This document shows, in pieces, positions 16,401 to 24,029 of a stretch of 51,203 nucleotides of DNA. The position numbers were made by a program, and so were the translations under genes. Every line of letters starts with the position of its first letter. The stretch's first letter is position 1. This stretch comes from Burkholderiales bacterium (GTDB lineage: Bacteria; Pseudomonadota; Gammaproteobacteria; Burkholderiales; Burkholderiaceae_C). The notes below the pieces were generated by a model. It had not been told where the DNA came from, made no database searches, and saw nothing but the letters and a program-made list of their open reading frames with translations. The DNA lies in contig CANGHK010000037.1 in assembly GCA_947453625.1 (NCBI GenBank), forward strand, positions 1 to 51,203, read 5' to 3'.

Positions 16401-17465
16401 GTGACCCTTGCCCACCCCGAACTCGTGCACGCGCTGCGTGGCAGCCACCTCGAATCGCTGCACCGCGGCGCGATCGCCATCGTCGACGGCGACGGCAGGC
16501 TGGTGCAGTCGCTGGGCGACATCGACCGCCCCATCTTCCCGCGCTCGGCCTGCAAGGTGCTGCAGGCGCTGCCGCTGGTGGCCGGCGGCTCGGCCGATGC
16601 GCTGGGCCTCAGCGACGAGGAGCTGGCGCTGGCCTGCGCCTCGCATGGCGGCGAACCGCGCCACACCGCGACGGCAGCGGCGATGCTGGCCAAGGCCGGG
16701 CTGGACGAGGGCGCGCTGGAATGCGGCAGCCACTGGCCCAGCTTCGACGGCGCGCTCAAGGCGCTGGCGCGCGAAGGCCGCGTCCCGGGCGCGCTGCACA
16801 ACAACTGCTCGGGCAAGCACTCGGGCTTTGTCTGCGTGGGCTGCCTGATGGCGCGCGCCGCCGGCCGCGAGCCGGCCGAGTTCGTCCGCGGCTACCTGCG
16901 GCCCGAGCACCCGGTGATGCGCGAAGTGACCGCCGCGCTGGCCGCGGCCACCGGCGCCGACCTGTCGCGGGCCCCGGTGGGCACCGACGGCTGCTCGATC
17001 CCGACCTTCGCCATCCCGTTGCGCCAGCTGGCCCATGGCTTCGCCCGGGTCGCCACCGGCGTCGGGCTGTCGGCCGACCACGCGCGTGCCGCCCAGCGGC
17101 TGCGCCAGGCGGTGGCCAGGGCGCCGTTCTTCGTCGCCGGCAGCGGGCGTTTCGACACAAGGGTGATGGAGCGGCTGGGCGAGCGGGTGTTCTGCAAGGT
17201 CGGCGCCGAAGGCGTGTTCTGCGCCGCGCTGCCCGAGCAAGGGCTGGGTGTGGCGATCAAGGTCGACGACGGCAACAACAGCCGCGCCGCCGAGGTGGTG
17301 ATGGCCGCGGTGATCGAGGCCCGGGTGCGGCTGGACGACGCCGAACGCGCTTTCCTGCGCAGCTTGAGCGACCTGGCGCTGGTGAACTGGAACGGCATCA
17401 CCGTCGGCCGGCTGCAGGCCAGCGCCGGCCTGCGCACCGCACTGGGTGGCGGCGCGGCGGACTGA
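16401..17465 (+). CDS. Asparaginase, Rhizobium etli type (asparaginase II family)
   Basis: The 354-residue protein matches the thermolabile R. etli AsnA family (PF06089), unrelated to E. coli-type asparaginases. Its active-site set is visible: Ser49 and Lys52 in [10 protein letters not shown], Cys136 in [12 protein letters not shown], and a second Cys in [25 protein letters not shown] and the C-terminal [13 protein letters not shown] segment also fit. It should hydrolyse L-asparagine to aspartate and ammonia in the cytosol. The GTG at 16401 begins the conserved [10 protein letters not shown] region and is preferred to starts inside the VF530 gene. A GATAAA near 16364 may be its -10. Confidence 0.9.
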   Translation: MTLAHPELVHALRGSHLESLHRGAIAIVDGDGRLVQSLGDIDRPIFPRSACKVLQALPLVAGGSADALGLSDEELALACASHGGEPRHTATAAAMLAKAGLDEGALECGSHWPSFDGALKALAREGRVPGALHNNCSGKHSGFVCVGCLMARAAGREPAEFVRGYLRPEHPVMREVTAALAAATGADLSRAPVGTDGCSIPTFAIPLRQLAHGFARVATGVGLSADHARAAQRLRQAVARAPFFVAGSGRFDTRVMERLGERVFCKVGAEGVFCAALPEQGLGVAIKVDDGNNSRAAEVVMAAVIEARVRLDDAERAFLRSLSDLALVNWNGITVGRLQASAGLRTALGGGAAD

Positions 17466-17503
17466 AGCCCGACAGCGCCGCAAGGTCCGAAATCCCCGCA
17501 CAC

Positions 17504-17548
17504 CGATCACCCCGATCACCCCGATCACCCCGCTCACCCCGCCCACCG
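17504..17548 (+). repeat. 9-bp tandem repeat (CGATCACCC), five decaying units
   Basis: Units run CGATCACCC three times, then CGCTCACCC and CGCCCACCG, ending just before the HpaB-family gene's leader. The decay toward the gene suggests an older slippage array. Such a repeat so near a start codon could change spacing to the promoter as copy number varies. Confidence 0.85.
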
Positions 17549-17558
17549 GAGCCCGCCC

Positions 17559-19238
17559 ATGCACCAAGCTGCCGACACCCCCCCGCTGATGACCGGCGCC
17601 GACTACCGCGAGTCCTTGCGCCGCTACCAACCCCGGGTCTTCGTCGACGGCCGCAAGGTCGACAGCGTGGTCGACGAACCCGCTTTCCAGCCCGGCCTCA
17701 ACGCGATCGCGCTGACCTACGACTTCGCCCACCAGCCGCGCTACGCGCCGATCATGACGGCGGTCCAGCACAGCAGCGGCAAACGCGTCAACCGCCTCAC
17801 CCACATCAACACCAGCTCGGGCGACCTGCTCAACAAGCTGGAGGCGGTGCGGCTGATCTGCCAGGAGACCGGGTGCGCCCAGCGCTACCTGACGCAGGAC
17901 GCGATGAACGCGATCGGCCAGGTGACGGCGCGCATCGATGATGCGAATGGCGCGCCGCGCGGCCAGGGCGAGGCCACCGGCCGCTACCTGGACTACCTGC
18001 ACCGGGTGCAGGACCAGGACTTGACGCTGGGCATCGCGATGACCGATGCCAAGGGCGACCGCAGCCGCCGGCCGCACCAGCAGGCCAACCCCGACAGCTA
18101 CTTGCACATCGTCGAGCGCAACGTGCTGCGCGACGGCGTGCGCGGCATCCTGATCTCGGGCGCCAAGGCCATCGTCACCGCCGCGCCCTATGTGCACGAG
18201 CTGCTGGTGATGCCGTCGCGCAACATGCTGCAGGCCGACGCCGACTTCGCGGTCTGCTGCGCGGTGGCCATAGACGCCCCCGGCCTGACCATCGTCGCCC
18301 GCCCCGCCGGCCGTCCCGGCGAAAAACTCGAGCATGGCGCGGCGCTGTTCTCGCGCAAATACGGCCAGAGCACCGGCGTCTGCCTGTTCGACCGCGTCTT
18401 CGTGCCCATGGAACAGGTCTTCTACGCCGGCGAGTGGGAACATTCCGGCCACCTGACCTACAGCTACGCCACCCACCACCGCCACACCTGCATCGCCGCC
18501 CGGGCCGGTTTCGGCGACCTGCTGATAGGCGCTTCGGCGATGATCTGCGAGGCCAACGGCCTCGACCCCGGCGCCGAGAGCCATTTGCGCGAGCAGATGG
18601 TCGAGCTGATCACCATCACCGAGAGCTTCTTCGCCTGCGGCGTGGCCGCCAGCGTCTACGCCAAGCTCGACGCGCCCAGCGGCATCATGATGCCCGACCC
18701 GGTCTTCGCCAACATCGGCAAGCTGCTGCTGGCGACCAAGATCTACGACATGCACCGCATCGCCCACACCGTCAGCGGCGGGCTGATCGTCACCCTGCCC
18801 GGCCCGGACGAAGACCACAACCCCGAGACCGCGGCCAAGCTGTCCGAGGTGTTGCGCGCCAACCCCGACGTGCCCTACGAACAGCGCATCGAGGTGGCGC
18901 GCTTCATCGAGGACCTGACCGCCGGCTACCAGGGCGGCTGGTACAGCGTGATCAGCCTGCATGGCGGCGGCTCGCCGGCGGCGATGAAGCAGGAGATCTG
19001 GCGCAACTACCCGGTGGGCAACAAGGTCGAGTTGGTCGAGCGTCTGCTCGAGCGCGGCGTGGTCGGCGCGGACGGCGAGCTGGCCGTGCCGCACGACCCG
19101 GCGCGCGCCATCACCCGCAACCGCCAGCCCGGGCAGTGCTGCGACACCGGCTGCACCCCGCCCGGCCAGGCGGTGATGGTGGACTTGCCGACGGTGGCGG
19201 CAACGCTGCCGTCACGCGCCAGGGCCGCCGGCCACTGA
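17559..19238 (+). CDS. HpaB / 4-hydroxybutyryl-CoA dehydratase-superfamily flavoprotein
   Basis: The 559-residue protein has the acyl-CoA-dehydrogenase-like fold of 4-hydroxyphenylacetate 3-hydroxylases (MTGADYRESLRRYQPRVFVD at the start, then AIVTAAPYVHELLVMPSRNM, and FDRVFVPMEQVFYAGEW). The related AbfD dehydratase binds a [4Fe-4S] cluster by three Cys and a His. Here the matching places read CAQRY (second Cys replaced by Tyr), and HHRHTCIAARAG lacks the later Cys at the expected spacing. So it is more likely a flavin monooxygenase-type protein. It is longer than E. coli HpaB by about 40 residues, owing to a C-terminal Cys-containing tail (PGQCCDTGCTPPGQ). No HpaC reductase is nearby. Substrate unknown. 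Confidence 0.85.
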   Translation: MHQAADTPPLMTGADYRESLRRYQPRVFVDGRKVDSVVDEPAFQPGLNAIALTYDFAHQPRYAPIMTAVQHSSGKRVNRLTHINTSSGDLLNKLEAVRLICQETGCAQRYLTQDAMNAIGQVTARIDDANGAPRGQGEATGRYLDYLHRVQDQDLTLGIAMTDAKGDRSRRPHQQANPDSYLHIVERNVLRDGVRGILISGAKAIVTAAPYVHELLVMPSRNMLQADADFAVCCAVAIDAPGLTIVARPAGRPGEKLEHGAALFSRKYGQSTGVCLFDRVFVPMEQVFYAGEWEHSGHLTYSYATHHRHTCIAARAGFGDLLIGASAMICEANGLDPGAESHLREQMVELITITESFFACGVAASVYAKLDAPSGIMMPDPVFANIGKLLLATKIYDMHRIAHTVSGGLIVTLPGPDEDHNPETAAKLSEVLRANPDVPYEQRIEVARFIEDLTAGYQGGWYSVISLHGGGSPAAMKQEIWRNYPVGNKVELVERLLERGVVGADGELAVPHDPARAITRNRQPGQCCDTGCTPPGQAVMVDLPTVAATLPSRARAAGH

Positions 19239-19268
19239 GCGTCCCGCGGGCGGCACGGCGCCTTGCCC

Positions 19269-19274
19269 GACAAT
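19269..19274 (+). promoter_or_regulatory. Candidate -10 box (GACAAT) for the DUF2805 gene
   Basis: GACAAT, six C residues, then ATG at 19281. A run of six C in place of a purine-rich ribosome site argues that translation does not use a Shine-Dalgarno sequence here. Confidence 0.5.
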
Positions 19275-19280
19275 CCCCCC

Positions 19281-19526
19281 ATGGCCCGCCCCATTCCCCG
19301 TCTGACCCCCGTCGAGATCGAAAGCATCATCAAGACCGCCTGGGACGACCGCCCGCCGTTCAGCCGGGTGCTGATGCAGCATGGCCTGGAGCCCGGCCAG
19401 GTGGTGCAACTGCTCAAGCGCGAGCTGACGCCCAATGCGTTCAAGGTCTGGACCGCCCGCACCCGTGGGGTGGCGCTGCCGCCGCAGCCCCCGGCGCGCC
19501 GCATGCCCCCGAGAACCGGGCGCTGA
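19281..19526 (+). CDS. DUF2805 / TIGR03643 family small protein
   Basis: The 81-residue protein has the family pattern: LTPVEIESIIKTAWDDRPPF, then MQHGLEPGQVVQLLKRELTP and FKVWTARTRG. The segment resembles a helix-turn-helix, so nucleic-acid binding is a fair guess, but function is unknown. The ATG at 19281 directly begins the conserved part, and an upstream in-frame TTG at 19263 adds only six residues. The tail is Pro/Arg-rich. Confidence 0.8.
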   Translation: MARPIPRLTPVEIESIIKTAWDDRPPFSRVLMQHGLEPGQVVQLLKRELTPNAFKVWTARTRGVALPPQPPARRMPPRTGR

Positions 19527-19688
19527 GGGCCGCGCCGCCCCGCGGGTCAACCAGCGTTGCGGGGTGGGGGCGCTTTCTGGCAGACTGGCACGATCCCACG
19601 CTCCACCGGTGATCGACGAATGCACTGCACAACTTCCGGGTCCCGGCCCACCGCCAACACCACGGCCGCGACCCCGCGGGCCCGCTGA

Positions 19689-20177
19689 ATGCCGATGCAC
19701 AGCACGATTGAAGGGCTGGGGCACGCGGCGCCTGACGCCGCCGCCAGCCAGAGCCCGGTGTTCTTCCTGGTCTACATCAGCGCGGCCGTCACCTGGTTCT
19801 CGCCCACAGCCTTGCGCGACCTGCTGGCCACGGCCCGCGCCAGCAACGAAAAGGCCGGCATCACCGGCATGCTGCTGTACAAGGACGGCAACTTCATGCA
19901 GGCGCTGGAGGGCGAGGAGACCACCGTGCGCGCCCTGTACCGCCACATCGCCGCCGACCGGCGCCACTGCGGCGTGGTCGTCATCGACAGCGGCCACAGC
20001 GAGACGCGCCAGTTCGGCGCTTGGCGGATGGGCTTCTCCGACCTGCAGGTCGTCGAGGGCGGTGATCTGCCCGAGGGCTACAGCGCCTTTCTGAACCGGC
20101 CGCTGGACGACGCCGACCTGGAATGGACGCCGCATCGCTGCTGGCAGATGCTGAGGGTGTTCCGGCAACTCGACTGA
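19689..20177 (+). CDS. BLUF-domain blue-light photosensor
   Basis: The 162-residue protein is essentially one BLUF domain. The flavin-switch residues are present: Tyr29 (LVYIS), Asn53 (ASNEKAGITG), Gln71 (NFMQALEG), and Trp112 with Met114 (AWRMGF). BLUF proteins bind FAD and rearrange the Tyr-Gln hydrogen bonds in blue light. Here no GGDEF, EAL or other output domain is fused. A helical C-terminal cap (residues 128-162) probably carries the signal to a partner. An extra 20-residue tail precedes the domain. ATG 19689 or the next ATG at 19695 could be the start. The partner is not identifiable. The neighbours are DUF2805 and a convergent MFS gene. Confidence 0.93.
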   Translation: MPMHSTIEGLGHAAPDAAASQSPVFFLVYISAAVTWFSPTALRDLLATARASNEKAGITGMLLYKDGNFMQALEGEETTVRALYRHIAADRRHCGVVVIDSGHSETRQFGAWRMGFSDLQVVEGGDLPEGYSAFLNRPLDDADLEWTPHRCWQMLRVFRQLD

Positions 20178-20202
20178 GGCGGCCGGCCGGGCCGCGCGAA
20201 GG

Positions 20203-21405
20203 TCAGGGCGACCGCGCGCACCAGAACGCCAGCACCGCGGCCACGCCCAACGCGGCCAGCACCAGCAGCATCTCGCGGTAGCCTGGCAGCATCAGCAGCA
20301 AGGCGGTGGCGGCCAGCGGCGCCGAGGCCCTGGCCACCAGGCCGATGCCCGACATCAGTCCGCCGATGCGTCCGACGTGAGATCGACCGAAGTACAGCGG
20401 CACCAGGCCGCCACGCACGATCGTCACCAGGCCGTTGGCAACGCCGAAGATGCCGGCAAACACCAGCAGCGAGACCAGGCTGCGGCCCAACGCAAACAGC
20501 GTCATCGCCACCGGCAGCGCGCCCAGCACCACCGCGCCCAGCACGCGCAAGCTCCAGCCGCGCCCCACCAGCACATAGAGCAGTCGGCCGGCGACCTGGG
20601 CCGGGCCCACCGCCATCACCACCAGCAGCGCGTCGGCCAGCGCCACACCCTTGTCGGCAAAGGCCGGCATCACATGCGCCCACAGCGCGGCCTGGGCAAA
20701 GGCGTAGAGCGCGAAACACAGCGTCAGCAGCCAGAAGCCACGGTGGCCCAGCGCCTGCCGCAGCGTGGTGTCGGCCAGCGGGTCCTCGTGCGCCGGCCCG
20801 GCCACCAGCGCCGGGCCGCGCAGCGCCCAGGCATGCAGGGGCGCCAGCGCCAGTTGCACGACGCCCAGCACCAGCAGGGTCTGGCGCCAGTCCAGACCCC
20901 AGCGCAGCAGCTCGGCCACCGCAGGAAAGCTCAGCGTGCTGGCAAAGCCGCCGACCAGGGTCAGCGCCGTGATGCCGTCGCGGTAGCGGGTGGGGTAGCG
21001 CTTGGTCAGCACGGCGAAGGCCGGTTCGTAGAGCGTCATCGCCATCGCCGCGCCCAACACCGCCCACACCGCGTACAGCATCCAGGGCGCGGTGACCTGC
21101 GACCAGGCGATCACGCCCAGACCGGCGAGCAAGGACCCGCCAGTCATCACCGCCCGGCCGTGGCCGGCGTCTATCGCCGCGCCCACCGCATAGGTGGCCG
21201 CGCCACAGAACGCCAGGCCGAGCGTGAGCGCAGCCATCAGCGTGGGCTGGCCCCAGCCCAGCGTGCGGTCCATCGGCAGCACCAGGCTGGAGAAGGCGTA
21301 GTACAGCACCCCCCAACTCAGCAACTGGCCCAGCGCCAGCGCCCAGACGGTGGCGCGGTAGCCCGCTCCTGCAGCCGGCAGGGCGCCGGAATTGATCTCG
21401 CTCAT
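20203..21405 (-). CDS. Major facilitator superfamily transporter
   Basis: The 400-residue protein has twelve hydrophobic segments and an MFS layout. It starts ATVWALALGQLLSWGVLYYA. The first half has TLYEPAFAVLTKRYPTRYRD, and the second half ends FGRSHVGRIGGLMSGIGLVARA. The pattern recalls monocarboxylate-type bacterial MFS proteins, but the substrate is unknown. The frame opens GTG-ATG (21408, 21405); the ATG is chosen. A minus-strand GATAAT ends 8 nt before the ATG. It is divergent from the acyl-CoA dehydrogenase pair across about 110 bp, so it may import their substrate. Confidence 0.9.
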   Translation of the reverse strand: MSEINSGALPAAGAGYRATVWALALGQLLSWGVLYYAFSSLVLPMDRTLGWGQPTLMAALTLGLAFCGAATYAVGAAIDAGHGRAVMTGGSLLAGLGVIAWSQVTAPWMLYAVWAVLGAAMAMTLYEPAFAVLTKRYPTRYRDGITALTLVGGFASTLSFPAVAELLRWGLDWRQTLLVLGVVQLALAPLHAWALRGPALVAGPAHEDPLADTTLRQALGHRGFWLLTLCFALYAFAQAALWAHVMPAFADKGVALADALLVVMAVGPAQVAGRLLYVLVGRGWSLRVLGAVVLGALPVAMTLFALGRSLVSLLVFAGIFGVANGLVTIVRGGLVPLYFGRSHVGRIGGLMSGIGLVARASAPLAATALLLMLPGYREMLLVLAALGVAAVLAFWCARSP

Positions 21406-21413
21406 CACCGAGG

Positions 21414-21419
21414 ATTATC
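21414..21419 (-). promoter_or_regulatory. Candidate -10 box (GATAAT) for the MFS gene
   Basis: Minus-strand GATAAT lies 5 nt before the GTG and 8 nt before the ATG of the MFS gene, so the transcript would begin at or very near the start codon. Confidence 0.5.
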
Positions 21420-21455
21420 CCGGCTGCCCCTGTCGCAGCAGGGACAAACGAAAAT

Positions 21456-21465
21456 CGAACGGTCG
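21456..21465. promoter_or_regulatory. Possible TetR-like operator between divergent genes
   Basis: CGAACGGTCG is an imperfect 10-bp palindrome (8 of 10 positions) set in A-rich flanks in the 110-bp space between the MFS and acyl-CoA dehydrogenase starts. It recalls TetR-type sites before acyl-CoA metabolism genes. No regulator gene is adjacent, so this is tentative. Confidence 0.25.
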
Positions 21466-21518
21466 TGCTAAAAACCGAGACCCGCGCCTGTCGCGCGCCG
21501 TACGGAGACCGCAACACC

Positions 21519-22712
21519 ATGGACCTGAACTTCACCCCGGAAGAACTGAGCTTCCGCGCCGAGATCCGGCAATGGGTGGCTGAAAACCTGCCCAAGGACA
21601 TCAGCCACAAGGTGCTCAATGCGCTGCGCCTGTCGTTTGACGACATGCAACGCTGGCACAAGATTCTGGGCAAGAAGGGCTGGCTGGGCTACCACTGGCC
21701 GACCCAGTTCGGCGGCCCGGGCTGGACCGCCGTGCAGCGCCACCTGTTCGAGGAAGAATGCGCGCTGGCAGGCTCACCCCGCATCATCCCCTTCGGCCCG
21801 GTGATGGTCGCCCCGGTGATCATGACCTTCGGCACGCCCGAGCAGCACCAGCGCTTCCTGCCCGGCATCGCCTCGGGCGAGGTCTGGTGGAGCCAGGGCT
21901 ACAGCGAGCCGGGATCAGGCTCGGACCTGGCCTCGCTCAAGACCCGCGCGATCCGTACATCCACAAGCTCGGGCGACAAATTCATCGTCAACGGCCAGAA
22001 GACCTGGACCACGCTGGGCCAGTACGGCGAGTGGATCTTCTGCCTGGTGCGCACCAGCACCGACGGCAAGCCGCAGACCGGCATCAGCTTCCTGCTGATC
22101 GACATGAAGAGCCCCGGTATCACGGTGCGGCCGATCATCACGATGGACGGCGAGCATGAGGTCAACGAGGTCTGGTTCGACAACGTCGAAGTGCCGGCCG
22201 AGAACCTGGTCGGCGAGGAGAACAAGGGCTGGACCTACGCCAAGTTCCTGCTCTCGCACGAGCGCACCGGCATCGCCGACGTCAACCGCGCCAAGCGCGA
22301 GCTGGAGCGGGTCAAGCGCATCGCCCGGGCCGAAGGTGTCTACGACGACGCCCGCTTCCGCGACCAGGTGGCCGCGCTCGAGGTCGACATCGTGGCGTTG
22401 GAGATGATGGTGTTGCGCGTGCTGTCGGCCGAGAAGAGCGGCCGCAACTCGCTCGACGTCGCCGGGCTGCTGAAGATCCGCGGCAGCGAGATCCAGCAGC
22501 GCTATGCCGAGCTGATGATGCTGGCCGCCGGCCCGGCCGCGCTGCCGTTCCAGCATGAGGCGATGGAGCCCGGCTGGCAGGGCGACTTCGCGGGTGCGGC
22601 CGAATGCGCACCGCTGGCCGGCACTTACTTCAACATGCGCAAGACGACGATCTACGGTGGGTCGAACGAAGTGCAGCGCAACATCGTCTCGCAGACGGTT
22701 CTGGGAGCCTGA
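21519..22712 (+). CDS. Acyl-CoA dehydrogenase, large subunit of a two-chain enzyme
   Basis: The 397-residue protein has the N-terminal helical domain (MDLNFTPEELSFRAEIRQWV), an FAD-binding middle (WWSQGYSEPGSGSDLASLKT, INGQKTWTT-like VNGQKTWTTLGQYG) and the C-terminal four-helix domain. At the MCAD catalytic Glu position the loop reads YGGSNEVQR, with Gly instead of Glu. A Glu248 in LLSHERTGIA occupies the place used by isovaleryl-CoA dehydrogenase-type enzymes and is the likely base. The second dehydrogenase starts 2 bp after the stop. Such pairs form alpha2beta2 enzymes for pimeloyl-CoA, steroid side chains or other bulky acyl-CoAs. Substrate unknown. Confidence 0.92.
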   Translation: MDLNFTPEELSFRAEIRQWVAENLPKDISHKVLNALRLSFDDMQRWHKILGKKGWLGYHWPTQFGGPGWTAVQRHLFEEECALAGSPRIIPFGPVMVAPVIMTFGTPEQHQRFLPGIASGEVWWSQGYSEPGSGSDLASLKTRAIRTSTSSGDKFIVNGQKTWTTLGQYGEWIFCLVRTSTDGKPQTGISFLLIDMKSPGITVRPIITMDGEHEVNEVWFDNVEVPAENLVGEENKGWTYAKFLLSHERTGIADVNRAKRELERVKRIARAEGVYDDARFRDQVAALEVDIVALEMMVLRVLSAEKSGRNSLDVAGLLKIRGSEIQQRYAELMMLAAGPAALPFQHEAMEPGWQGDFAGAAECAPLAGTYFNMRKTTIYGGSNEVQRNIVSQTVLGA

Positions 22713-22714
22713 CC

Positions 22715-23848
22715 ATGGACTTCAACTTCTCCGACGACCAGAATTCGCTGCGCGACGCCGTGGCCCGCTGGGTCGAAAAAGGCTTCGATTTTCCGCGCCG
22801 CCATGCGCTGGCCAAGGCCGGTGGCAAGACCCGGGCGCTGTATGCCGAGCTGGCCGAACTGGGCCTGACCGGCCTGGCCATTCCTGAGGCCCATGGCGGC
22901 ATGGGATTCGGCGCCACCGAGGCGATGGTGGTGATGGAAGAGCTGGGCCGCGGCCTCGTCAACGCGCCCTACGCCGCCGCCGCGCTCGTCGTGCCCACGC
23001 TGCTCTCGGCCGCGCCGGCCGAATTGCAGGCGGCCTGGCTGCCCAAGATCGCCTCGGCCGAGGCGCTGGTGGTGCCGGCGCTGCAGGAGCGCGGCGCGCG
23101 CTACAAGCTCAACCATGTCACGACCACCGCCACGCAGACCGCGACGGGCTGGGTGCTGAATGGCCAGAAGAGCGTGGTGCCCGCCGCCGACGAGGCCGAT
23201 GCCTTCGTCGTGCCGGCGCGCATCGCGGGCGCCACCGATGCACCGGCCGGCATAGCCCTGTTCCTGGTCACGACCGGGACCCAGGGCGTCAGCGTCACCG
23301 GCTACCCGACCCAGGACGGCGGCCGCGCCGGCGAGTTGATGCTGGCCAACGCCGGCGCCGAGCTGATCACGGCCGACGGCCACGCCCTGCTCGAGCAGGC
23401 GGTGGATGTCGGCATCGCCGCGACCTGCGCCGAAGGCGTCGGACTGATGGACAAGATGCAGGCGATCACGGTCGAGTACATGAACACGCGCAAGCAGTTC
23501 GGCAGCACGCTGGCCGGCTTCCAGGCGCTGCGCCACCGCATCGCCGACGTCAAGATGCAGGTCGAACTCGGCCGCTCGATGAGCTTCTACGCCAGCCTCA
23601 AGCTGGGCGAAGCCCCGGCGCAACGCCGCCGCGCGCTCAGCCAGGCCAAGGTGCAACTGGGGCAGAGCATGCGCTACGTCGGCCAGCAATGCACCCAGAT
23701 CCACGGGGGCATAGGCGTGACCGACGAGTACATCAGCAGCCATTACTTCAAGCGCCTGACGATGCTCGAGATGGCCTATGGCGACACGGCACACCACCTG
23801 GGCGAGGTCTCCGCCCGCATGCAGGACACCGCGGGCGTGTTTGCTTGA
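22715..23848 (+). CDS. Acyl-CoA dehydrogenase, small subunit of a two-chain enzyme
   Basis: The 377-residue protein is a diverged acyl-CoA dehydrogenase: MDFNFSDDQNSLRDAVARWV, then IPEAHGGMGFGATEAMVVME, and the C-terminal CTQIHGGIGVTDEYISSHYF. The FAD-domain motifs are weak, and the last helix reads LEMAYGDTAHHL without a catalytic Glu. This is usual for the non-catalytic partner in heteromeric enzymes, which still helps bind FAD. ATG 22715 lies 2 bp after the large-subunit stop, so the two are co-translated. It ends at the edge of a hairpin-rich intergenic element. Confidence 0.92.
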   Translation: MDFNFSDDQNSLRDAVARWVEKGFDFPRRHALAKAGGKTRALYAELAELGLTGLAIPEAHGGMGFGATEAMVVMEELGRGLVNAPYAAAALVVPTLLSAAPAELQAAWLPKIASAEALVVPALQERGARYKLNHVTTTATQTATGWVLNGQKSVVPAADEADAFVVPARIAGATDAPAGIALFLVTTGTQGVSVTGYPTQDGGRAGELMLANAGAELITADGHALLEQAVDVGIAATCAEGVGLMDKMQAITVEYMNTRKQFGSTLAGFQALRHRIADVKMQVELGRSMSFYASLKLGEAPAQRRRALSQAKVQLGQSMRYVGQQCTQIHGGIGVTDEYISSHYFKRLTMLEMAYGDTAHHLGEVSARMQDTAGVFA

Positions 23849-24016
23849 GGATCAAGGTGCGAACCAGCAACCGCCGCGGATCCGGCTCTGCCGGTCCGCT
23901 GGCTGGCCTTGCAGGCCGCGCCGGGCCTTGCAGCCCGGCTCCTCGCCAGGCATGGCAGGTCCGCGGGACCCGCCTTGTCCGGGCTCGGCCCCCTGGAGGG
24001 GGCGCGCGTAGCGCGT
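23849..24016. repeat. Hairpin-rich intergenic element (REP-like)
   Basis: The space after the dehydrogenase pair contains successive stem-loops: GCCGGGC-cttgca-GCCCGGC (23920-23939), GGTCC-gcg-GGACC (23959-23971), CCCC-tgga-GGGG (23991-24002) and CGCGC-gta-GCGCG (24003-24015). It is followed by AGGGGG. I recall CCCCCTGGAGGGGG-type sequences as common repeats in Comamonadaceae genomes; copy number cannot be checked in this window. The element runs right up to the P1 peptidase frame and supplies an in-frame TAG at 24009. Confidence 0.65.
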
Positions 24017-24029
24017 AGGGGGTGGTCCC

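Noticed and set aside
16347-19094. A 915-codon open frame on the minus strand
   Set aside because: It is antisense to the asparaginase and HpaB-family genes. Its product is low-complexity His/Arg/Gly/Val-rich text typical of G+C-rich antisense frames.
20179-20195. GCGGCC-ggccg-GGCCGC stem between the BLUF and MFS genes as terminator
   Set aside because: Only 6 bp in very G+C-rich DNA, and no T-tract on either strand. Probably composition.
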